The position numbers and the translations under genes were made by a program. DNA of 5,762 nucleotides from Flavobacteriaceae bacterium. Its GTDB lineage: Bacteria > Bacteroidota > Bacteroidia > Flavobacteriales > Flavobacteriaceae. The notes under the pieces were generated by a model. It had not been told where the DNA came from. It saw only the letters and a program-made list of their open reading frames with translations, and did no database searches. The stretch is from NCBI GenBank assembly GCA_008081325.1, contig VMCO01000168.1, positions 1-5,762 on the forward strand, given 5' to 3'. Below are positions 1 to 4,841 of the stretch, piece by piece (the stretch's first letter is position 1; each line of letters begins with the position of its first letter).

Positions 1-105
1 CTTTTGCGCTGCGAACTGTCTAATTACAGCACGGGTAATTACATATTGCAGATGGTCAGTAACAAGGGAACAGAAAACCACAGATTTGTAGTTATCCGTC
101 CCTAA
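1..105 (+). CDS. C-terminal end of a probable T9SS-secreted protein (type A sorting domain), 5'-truncated
   Basis: Frame 1 is open from the window edge to a TAA at 103-105, giving 34 residues. It reads ELSNYSTGNYILQMVSNKG, then a short linker, then RFVVIRP at the very end. This is the pattern of the C-terminal half of type A sorting domains: a polar D/E-L-S stretch, a G-x-Y-hydrophobic strand, a G-containing turn, then a basic-hydrophobic end strand (compare 'sGvYil.v...g....kfvv'). Such domains steer proteins through the type IX secretion system of Bacteroidota and are cleaved at the cell surface. The passenger domain lies outside the window, so its function cannot be stated. A strong terminator follows 27 bases after the stop, which supports a real gene end. 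Codons here (CTG, CGC, ACG, GTC, CCC) are richer in GC than in the neighbouring genes. The call rests on a short fragment; a different protein with a beta-strand C-terminus is possible. Confidence 0.7.
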   Translation, partial: LLRCELSNYSTGNYILQMVSNKGTENHRFVVIRP

Positions 106-132
106 AGATTTAAACTAAGAGCGTTGAGATTT

Positions 133-163
133 GGGTCTGGGCCGCTGGCTTTGACCCTTTTTT
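133..163 (+). terminator. Rho-independent terminator of the left-edge gene
   Basis: GGGTC at 133-137 pairs with GACCC at 153-157. After one T-T mismatch the stem continues as GGGCC (139-143) with GGCTT (147-151), including two G-T pairs, around the loop GCT. Six T's follow at 158-163. The T-run is on the + strand side only, so the signal serves the gene ending at 105. On the - strand the hairpin is followed by AAATCTC, so it is a poor terminator for the bacilliredoxin gene that converges from the right. The rest of 106-186 shows nothing else I can name. Confidence 0.8.
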
Positions 164-186
164 CATAGAGCTAAGCAGGTACTTTA

Positions 187-609
187 TTATGCAGGTTCTC
201 CGCAATATGCATTCATAGCCCCTTTTAAATTTTGTGAAATCATTTCAGCAGCTCTGCCTTCAATGTGATGTCTTTCTAACATGTGAACTAATTCACCGTC
301 TTTGAATAAAGCTATCGCAGGTGAGCTAGGAGGAAATGGAGCTAGATAGTACCTTACTTTTTCTACAGCCTCACGATCTACACCAGCAAAAACAGTTGTT
401 AAATGATCAGGCTTTTTGTCATTAGCTAAGCTAGTAATTGCACCAGGTCTGGCATTAGCAGCAGCACATCCACATACAGAGTTCACAACAACTAAAGTTG
501 TTCCTTTATTAGAAATCATATTTTCAACATCATCTGTGGATTTAAGCTCATCAAATCCTTGATCAGTAAGTTGTTTGCGCATTGGATAAACTAATTCTTC
601 CGGATACAT
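187..609 (-). CDS. BrxA/BrxB-family bacilliredoxin (YphP/YqiW family)
   Basis: A 140-residue cytosolic thioredoxin-fold protein, complete and of normal family length. The core block is TTLVVVNSVCGCAAANARP, with the active-site C46-G47-C48 motif that defines the family. Later blocks also match my memory of Bacillus BrxA/BrxB: VFAGVDREA (73-81), PPSSPAIALFKDG (93-105), and RHHIEG (113-118) leading to a helix ending in the third cysteine C136 (AYC). In Bacillus these proteins remove bacillithiol from S-bacillithiolated proteins, with the first Cys of CGC attacking the mixed disulfide. Some Bacteroidota carry bacillithiol biosynthesis genes, so the same role is plausible here but is inferred. The ATG at 609 is fixed by an in-frame TAA directly before it (610-612). 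A -7 motif lies 25 bases upstream. The gene stands alone, divergent from the ZIP gene and convergent with the left-edge gene. BrxA cannot be told from BrxB by eye. Confidence 0.9.
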   Translation of the reverse strand: MYPEELVYPMRKQLTDQGFDELKSTDDVENMISNKGTTLVVVNSVCGCAAANARPGAITSLANDKKPDHLTTVFAGVDREAVEKVRYYLAPFPPSSPAIALFKDGELVHMLERHHIEGRAAEMISQNLKGAMNAYCGEPA

Positions 610-633
610 TTAATTTTTTTTTGGTTTATTATG

Positions 634-641
634 CAAATATA
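634..641 (-). promoter_or_regulatory. Candidate -7 promoter element for the bacilliredoxin gene
   Basis: Read on the - strand this is TATATTTG, a perfect match to the Bacteroidota -7 consensus TAnnTTTG. It would place the start of transcription near 627 and give a leader of about 18 bases, normal for the phylum. I see no TTTG -33 element at 19-22 bases spacing (a TTTG occurs only 9 bases upstream), and TAnnTTTG turns up often by chance in AT-rich DNA. No Shine-Dalgarno sequence precedes the ATG; the leader is A-rich instead. Confidence 0.45.
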
Positions 642-674
642 TAATCTTTTCAAATAATTCCTCTTTAGTTTTAT

Positions 675-682
675 TATTTTCG
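675..682 (+). promoter_or_regulatory. Weak -7-like element upstream of the ZIP gene
   Basis: TATTTTCG differs from TAnnTTTG at one position and lies 12 bases before the ATG at 695, leaving a leader of only about 6 bases. No good -33 element is visible. It is the best + strand candidate in the 610-694 divergent gap, but weak. The sequence AGAG just before the start could be a poor ribosome binding site. Confidence 0.2.
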
Positions 683-694
683 CATATAGAGATT

Positions 695-1552
695 ATGGAA
701 GACTTAGTTAATATATTGGAGGGTTTTTTCATTTCGTTAGAAAACCCGATTTTACAGGCTTTTGTAGCAGGATTATTCACATGGATATTGACTGCTCTTG
801 GCGCAAGCCTTGTATTCTTTTTTAAGTCAGCTAACAGAAAATTTCTTGATGCTGCTCTTGGGTTTACTGGAGGAGTTATGATAGCAGCCAGTTTTTGGTC
901 TCTTTTATCCCCGGCAATTGCTGCAGTAGAAAAACAGCATGACCTAGGTCTAACTAACCTACCTTCTTTTTTCCCACCAGCTATTGGATTCTTTTTTGGA
1001 GCATTTTTTATATATTTTCTTGATAAAAAAATACCTCACTTACATCTTTTTAAAAAGCTTGAAGAAGCAGAAGGTCCAAAATCTGATTTAAAGAAAACTG
1101 AGTTACTTGTTTTAGCCATTGCAATTCACAATATCCCAGAAGGATTAGCGGTTGGTGTTGCTTTTGGGGCATTGGCCTCTGGCTTGGATATAGGCTTTAC
1201 ATTAGGAGGAGCAATAGCACTTGCTATAGGTATGGGTTTACAAAATGCACCTGAGGGTTTTGCAGTTTCAATGCCTATGAGAAGAGCGGGCTTTAGCAGA
1301 TTTAAATCATGGCAATGGGGACAGCTATCAGCAATTGTTGAGCCTATTTTCGCAGTTATTGGTGCAGCGGTAGTCATACTAGTTTACCCTATTTTACCTT
1401 ACGCATTAGCTTTTGCTGCTGGAGCAATGATATTTATTGTTGTTGAAGAAGTGATTCCTGAAAGTCAAAGTGGTGGTAATGCAGATATTGCTGCAATGGG
1501 ATTGATTGCAGGTTTTATTGTGATGATGTGTCTTGATGTCGCGCTTGGCTAA
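695..1552 (+). CDS. ZIP-family divalent metal transporter (GufA-like)
   Basis: A 285-residue inner-membrane protein with about eight hydrophobic segments, the usual size for bacterial ZIPs; it should import Zn2+, Fe2+ or related divalent metals. Helix 2 carries GGVMIAASFWSLL (59-71), with M62 at the place of the metal-ligand Met of Bordetella BbZIP. Helix 4 has the signature HNIPEG (145-150; H145, N146, E149). Helix 5 has LQNAPEG (182-188; Q183, N184, E187), with Gln where ZupT-type ZIPs have His; this is the GufA-subfamily form. E216 (VEP) lies 29 residues after E187, matching the bridging-metal Glu spacing I recall for BbZIP. Helix 7 has VVEEVIPES (249-257). A cytoplasmic loop at about 110-135 is charged and contains HLH (115-117). 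The substrate cannot be decided from sequence, but location next to the feo genes makes iron or zinc plausible. Its TAA directly abuts the stop codon of the convergent small gene. Confidence 0.92.
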   Translation: MEDLVNILEGFFISLENPILQAFVAGLFTWILTALGASLVFFFKSANRKFLDAALGFTGGVMIAASFWSLLSPAIAAVEKQHDLGLTNLPSFFPPAIGFFFGAFFIYFLDKKIPHLHLFKKLEEAEGPKSDLKKTELLVLAIAIHNIPEGLAVGVAFGALASGLDIGFTLGGAIALAIGMGLQNAPEGFAVSMPMRRAGFSRFKSWQWGQLSAIVEPIFAVIGAAVVILVYPILPYALAFAAGAMIFIVVEEVIPESQSGGNADIAAMGLIAGFIVMMCLDVALG

Positions 1553-1681
1553 TTAACTACACCCACAATCTTTTTTGGAACAATTTCCTGTTGATTTTTT
1601 TGGACTAAATTTTTTAAATAAGTAGATAACAGCTAAAACAACTGATGTTACAACTAAAATATTTTGAAAATTAATATCCAT
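1553..1681 (-). CDS. FeoB-associated Cys-rich membrane protein, 42 aa
   Basis: A short gene of 42 residues. The N-terminal half (about 8-22, ILVVTSVVLAVIYLF) is one transmembrane helix, followed by a basic stretch KKFSPKK and a cysteine cluster C34, C39, C41 in NCSKKDCGCS at the C-terminus. This one-helix plus DCGC tail form is what I recall for the FeoB-associated Cys-rich family in Bacteroidota. The ATG overlaps the feoB stop by one base (TAATG), so it is very probably translated by re-initiation after feoB. Its role is not established. By position it may play a FeoC-like part, for example an accessory that binds iron, an Fe-S cluster or a thiol partner at the cytoplasmic face of FeoB; this is inference, since it has no FeoC winged-helix fold. 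Its stop codon (1553-1555) touches that of the ZIP gene with no base between them. Confidence 0.88.
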   Translation of the reverse strand: MDINFQNILVVTSVVLAVIYLFKKFSPKKSTGNCSKKDCGCS

Positions 1682-3783
1682 TAGCTAAGTATTTGAAATG
1701 AAATTAGAGAAATAAAATAAGCTAAGGCTGTCATTATTATAAATTGAAGTATAGGCCATTTCCATGAATTAGTTTCCTTCCTTACAATGGCTAGCGTACT
1801 CATACATTGCATTGCAAAAGCATAAAATAATAGAAGTGATATTCCTGAGGCAAGCGTAAATATTTTATTTCCGTTAGCGTCAGTTTCTCTAGCCATAATA
1901 TTTTTTATTTCTTCTTTTTTACCCTCAGAGTCATCATAATTATCTATGTTATAGATGACAGCTAATGTCCCAACAAAAACTTCACGTGCTGCAAAAGAAG
2001 TTATAATACCAATACCAATTTTCCAATCATAACCAAGAGGTTTAAATACTGGTTCAATACTCTTTCCAATAAAACCTATAAATGAGTTTTCTAGTTTTAT
2101 CGAAGCTTCCAGAGTTTGAATTTCTTCAATAGATATTTCTTCGATATTTTCGCTTATATAATTTCTTGGATTTTCAAACTTATCTCCAATCCCATTAGTT
2201 GCTAGCACCCATAATATTACGGAAATAGCAAGAATTATTTTACCAGCTTCAACAACAAACGATTTTGATTTTTCAAAAACAGTATAGAAAACGTCTTTAA
2301 TTCTTGGAAATTTATAATTCGGCATTTCCATTACAAATATTGATCTCCTTTTAATTTTTAAAATCTTAGTTAAGATTAATGAAGACAATAAAGCTGTTAT
2401 GAAACCAATTAGATACAAACTCATAAGTGCAATTGCCTGATAGTTTAATCCAAATATTTTTTCATCTGGAATCACCAAAGCAATGATTATTAAATATACA
2501 GGCAGTCTTGCAGCACAAGTCATAAAAGGCGTCACTAATATTGTGATCAATCTTTCTTTCCAGCTTTCGATGTTTCTTGTTGCCATAATAGCTGGTATTG
2601 CACACGCGACTCCAGAAATCAATGGAACAACACTTTTTCCGCTAAGACCAAATTTTTGCATAGTCTTATCGGTTAGAAAAACGACTCTACTCATATATCC
2701 ACTTTCTTCAAGGATCGATATGAACATAAATAAAAATGCTATTTGAGGTATAAAAATTACTATCCCTCCAATCCCTGTGATTATTCCATCAGCTAAAAGA
2801 TTAGTCATTGCCCCAGAAGGTAGGTTTATTTTCACCCAATCTGCAAGCGAAGCAAATGAAGAGTCAATGAAATCCATTGGAATACTAGCCCATTCATAAA
2901 TAGTCTGAAAAATAGCCATCAGTATCATTAAAAAAATTACGTAACCAAAAAATTTATGGGTTAGAACTTTATCAATTTTAGCTCTAAAACCTTGAGCTTT
3001 AGAACTATCAATTGTTTGCCCCTCTTTTAATATGTTATTGATTAGCTGATATCTTTTTATTGTCTCTTTTTGTTGTAGTCTTTTAAGCTCAGATGTTGAC
3101 TTTATTTCAAAATCTGAGTTTTCTATTTCTTGTCTTGAAACATTACTAAAATTTACGTCTTGACATATAACAACCCAAAGTTTATATAATTGCTGGTTGG
3201 GAAAAATATTTTTTAGCTTGTTAAAATATTCGGGCTCAATAATACTAGTGTCAAGAAATATTTTTGATGATAAATCTTTATAGTTTTCTATTAAATTCTT
3301 AACCTCTCCTACCCAATCTTTTGTTCTATTTGTTGTAAGAATAATCTTAGTATCTAGCTTTTTTTCAAGTTTTTCAATATCTAGTTCAATGCCTTTATAC
3401 TTCATCCTGTCCGACATGTTAATTGCAAGGACCGTTGGAATCTCTAAATCTTTTACTTGTGTAAATAAAATTAGATTTCTTTTTAAATTTTCAACATCAC
3501 TAACAATGATTGCTAAATCTGGAAAATCCTTATGATTTTTGTTTAGTAAAAGTTCAACAACTAAATTTTCATCCATTGATGAAGCATTTAAGCTGTAAGT
3601 TCCGGGAAGATCAAATATATGTGCTTTAACTCCACGACTTAACTTACATACTCCCTCTTTTTTTTCAACAGTGACTCCGGGATAGTTAGCAATTTTTTGA
3701 TTTAAACCTGTTAAAGAATTGAAAATTGAAGTTTTTCCCGTGTTAGGATTTCCAATTAACGCTACCTTTATTTGCTTGCTCAT
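1681..3783 (-). CDS. feoB: Ferrous iron transporter FeoB
   Basis: A 700-residue protein: cytosolic G domain, linker, then a polytopic membrane domain that imports Fe2+ across the inner membrane. G1 is GNPNTGKTS (11-19), switch I is YPGVTVE (34-40, T38), G3 is DLPGTYSL (58-65) and G4 is NMSD (122-125). The G5 region near 149-158 (LTTNRTKDWV) lacks the usual small-residue loop and is divergent. A helical GDP-dissociation-inhibitor spacer follows (about 165-265). Membrane segments start near 278. The Gate motifs are clear: GVACAIPAIMATR (391-403, C394) and MTCAARLPVY (421-430, C423), then FAAREVFVGT (597-606) and FAMQCMSTLAIVRKET (656-671, C660). Nothing is truncated. The ATG follows the feoA stop with no gap, so the two are co-transcribed and probably translationally coupled. 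FeoA and FeoB are separate polypeptides here, whereas many Bacteroidota have a FeoA-FeoB fusion. Confidence 0.97.
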   Translation of the reverse strand: MSKQIKVALIGNPNTGKTSIFNSLTGLNQKIANYPGVTVEKKEGVCKLSRGVKAHIFDLPGTYSLNASSMDENLVVELLLNKNHKDFPDLAIIVSDVENLKRNLILFTQVKDLEIPTVLAINMSDRMKYKGIELDIEKLEKKLDTKIILTTNRTKDWVGEVKNLIENYKDLSSKIFLDTSIIEPEYFNKLKNIFPNQQLYKLWVVICQDVNFSNVSRQEIENSDFEIKSTSELKRLQQKETIKRYQLINNILKEGQTIDSSKAQGFRAKIDKVLTHKFFGYVIFLMILMAIFQTIYEWASIPMDFIDSSFASLADWVKINLPSGAMTNLLADGIITGIGGIVIFIPQIAFLFMFISILEESGYMSRVVFLTDKTMQKFGLSGKSVVPLISGVACAIPAIMATRNIESWKERLITILVTPFMTCAARLPVYLIIIALVIPDEKIFGLNYQAIALMSLYLIGFITALLSSLILTKILKIKRRSIFVMEMPNYKFPRIKDVFYTVFEKSKSFVVEAGKIILAISVILWVLATNGIGDKFENPRNYISENIEEISIEEIQTLEASIKLENSFIGFIGKSIEPVFKPLGYDWKIGIGIITSFAAREVFVGTLAVIYNIDNYDDSEGKKEEIKNIMARETDANGNKIFTLASGISLLLFYAFAMQCMSTLAIVRKETNSWKWPILQFIIMTALAYFISLISFQILS

Positions 3784-4008
3784 TTAATTTAATTCAATTT
3801 CAATTAGTCTAGCAGTTTCCTTTCTAATTGCCACATAACTTCCATTAATTTCTATGTAAATGGGACCTTTAAAAGGCGCTTGTTGAATTAACCTAACCTT
3901 GTTTCCAGGCAAACAGCCCATCTCCAATAATTTAATAGGAATCTCTTGAGAGGATACGTCAACTATTTTCGCTTGTTCACCTTTTTTTAAGTCACTAAGT
4001 TTAGGCAT
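3784..4008 (-). CDS. feoA: FeoA, SH3-like regulatory protein of ferrous iron transport
   Basis: A 74-residue cytosolic protein with the SH3-like beta-barrel pattern of FeoA: an N-terminal LSDLKKGEQAKIVDV strand pair (4-18), the central LLEMGCLPGNKV (27-38, family form RLxxLGhxPGxxV), then PFKGPIYIEINGSYVAIRKETA (45-66) as the last strands with the basic Arg and Glu-x-Ala turn. It is thought to bind FeoB and influence its nucleotide cycle or complex assembly. The start is fixed by an in-frame TAA four codons upstream (4018-4020). Its stop TAA and the feoB ATG are directly adjacent. It is the first gene of the feoA-feoB-Cys-rich block, with a candidate -7 element about 30 bases upstream. Confidence 0.95.
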   Translation of the reverse strand: MPKLSDLKKGEQAKIVDVSSQEIPIKLLEMGCLPGNKVRLIQQAPFKGPIYIEINGSYVAIRKETARLIEIELN

Positions 4009-4037
4009 AGCAGTTATTTAGAACCATTTTAAAGAGC

Positions 4038-4045
4038 CAAATGTA
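4038..4045 (-). promoter_or_regulatory. Candidate -7 promoter element for the feo operon
   Basis: On the - strand this reads TACATTTG, a perfect TAnnTTTG match, 29 bases before the feoA ATG, so transcription would start near 4031. No TTTG -33 box is seen at 19-22 bases upstream, where the end of the sco gene lies. The 52-base gap from sco is long compared with the zero gaps inside the feo block, which supports feo having its own promoter, though read-through from sco remains likely because no terminator lies between. Confidence 0.45.
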
Positions 4046-4057
4046 ATGAAATTGATA

Positions 4058-4067
4058 AGATTAATCT
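4058..4067. promoter_or_regulatory. Perfect palindrome at the expected -33 region of the feo promoter, possible operator
   Basis: AGATTAATCT is a 10-base perfect inverted repeat centred between 4062 and 4063, about 17 bases upstream of the feo -7 motif, where a repressor would block the polymerase. The flanks on the + strand, TTGATA before and ATTTTT after, give a loosely Fur-like AT-rich context, but it does not align with the 19-base Fur box. It overlaps the stop codon of sco, so part of it is constrained by coding. Low confidence. Confidence 0.2.
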
Positions 4068-4726
4068 ATTTTTTTTAAAATTTCAATATCAGAGAGTAAT
4101 CTGTTAATTTCTAAATTATCTGTACCATCATAGAACCCTCTAATTTGTCTTTTCTTATCTATTAGCATAAAATTTTCTGTGTGAATCATATCATATTCTC
4201 CAAATTCAGCATCTTCTACTGCTAGGTAAGATTTTCGGGCAAGTTCATAAATTTGCTTTTTATCACCAGTTACTAAATTCCATCTTGACTCATCAATGTT
4301 GTTGTCAACAGCATATTTTTTTAACTGCTGAACCGTATCTATTTCTGGAATTACAGTGTGAGATAAAAATAATACATCATTGTCTTCTTTCAACTCCTCT
4401 TGCAATCGGTACATATTCTTTGTCATAATTGGACATATGTCTTGACATGTTGTAAAAAAGAAGTCGGCGACATATATTTTATTTTTGTAAAACTCCTGAG
4501 TTATTTCTTCTCCATTTTGATTGATTAACTTAAAATCAGAAATTTTATGATACTTAGAAACATGAATAATGGATGTATCAACGAGCTTTTCGTTAACTTC
4601 AGCTGGCTGATATATTGGTAATGTTTCTGTCGGTTTTAAAATTGTATAAAACAGCGTTATTGCTGCTGCTGAAAAAAGTAAGATAAACCCAATTGTAATA
4701 AAATCTCTTTTTCTAAATAACTTCAA
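4061..4726 (-). CDS. SCO1/SenC-family copper chaperone (cytochrome oxidase assembly)
   Basis: A 221-residue membrane-anchored thioredoxin-fold protein. Basic KLFRKRD at the N-terminus is followed by one hydrophobic anchor (about 10-30), so the domain faces the periplasm. The copper site is visible: C94-QDI-C98 in FTTCQDICPIM (the CxxxC motif) and H182 in IHTENFMLID. The strand IYVADFFFTTC (84-94) and the SHTVIPEIDT block (122-131, where other Sco proteins have S-x-D-P-x-x-D-T) also fit. The role known for the family is delivery or redox handling of copper for the CuA site of cytochrome c oxidase. No cox gene is in the window. The start codon is TTG (4724-4726): an in-frame TAG lies at 4730-4732, and no in-frame ATG occurs before M101, so TTG is the only start that keeps the anchor. 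It is same-strand and 52 bases upstream of feoA, possibly co-transcribed. Confidence 0.93.
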   Translation of the reverse strand: MKLFRKRDFITIGFILLFSAAAITLFYTILKPTETLPIYQPAEVNEKLVDTSIIHVSKYHKISDFKLINQNGEEITQEFYKNKIYVADFFFTTCQDICPIMTKNMYRLQEELKEDNDVLFLSHTVIPEIDTVQQLKKYAVDNNIDESRWNLVTGDKKQIYELARKSYLAVEDAEFGEYDMIHTENFMLIDKKRQIRGFYDGTDNLEINRLLSDIEILKKID

Positions 4727-4749
4727 AACCTATGAATTTTTGTGGTATG

Positions 4750-4783
4750 CAAAAATACAACAGTTTTATATTAAATAATCAAA
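4750..4783 (-). promoter_or_regulatory. Candidate Bacteroidota-type promoter for sco
   Basis: On the - strand the -7 motif is TATTTTTG (4757 down to 4750), a perfect TAnnTTTG match, and a TTTG at 4783-4780 lies 22 bases upstream, close to the 19-21 usual for the -33 element. The predicted start of transcription, near 4743, leaves about 17 bases of leader before the TTG start. This is the best two-part promoter in the window. No Shine-Dalgarno sequence is present. Confidence 0.55.
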
Positions 4784-4803
4784 ATAGATATTTTTAATTT
4801 ACT

Positions 4804-4837
4804 ATTAATCAACTACTTTTGTCAGCTAATTAATCAA
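4804..4837 (+). repeat. 9-base direct repeat flanking the rseP -7 element
   Basis: ATTAATCAA occurs at 4804-4812 and again at 4829-4837, 25 bases apart start to start, on either side of the candidate -7 element. The match is exact over nine bases and stops on both sides. It could be a pair of operator half-sites, or chance in very AT-rich DNA (4741-4800 is about 18 % GC). Confidence 0.35.
4814..4821 (+). promoter_or_regulatory. Candidate -7 promoter element for rseP
   Basis: TACTTTTG matches TAnnTTTG exactly and ends 20 bases before the rseP ATG, so transcription would start about 13 bases before the gene. At the -33 position there is only a T-run (4791-4795) without the G. It shares the 115-base gap 4727-4841 with the divergent sco promoter; the two -7 motifs are 56 bases apart. 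Nothing else was seen in the gap. Confidence 0.5.
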
Positions 4838-4841
4838 ACCT

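Noticed and set aside
106..186. Possible structured RNA such as the 3' end of tmRNA (CTAAGCAGGTAC resembles the tmRNA CUAAGCAUGUAG)
   Set aside because: No T-arm, no CCA end and no tag reading frame; the GC-rich part is explained by a terminator hairpin.
1126..1377. Open frame of 83 codons on the - strand inside the ZIP gene
   Set aside because: Its sequence is the antisense of strongly conserved ZIP helices, is rich in Pro, Ala and Lys, and resembles no protein I know.
1577..1588. GGAA-CAAT-TTCC mini-hairpin followed by T-runs, as a ZIP terminator
   Set aside because: Only four base pairs, the T-run starts five bases later, and the T-runs are Lys codons of the small - strand gene.
2483..2746. 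Open frame of 87 codons on the + strand inside feoB
   Set aside because: Antisense to the conserved FeoB Gate region; no motif and no promoter of its own.
4009..4068. Canonical Fur box upstream of feoA
   Set aside because: No alignment to the 19-base GATAATGATAATCATTATC without several gaps and mismatches; only a shorter palindrome is present.
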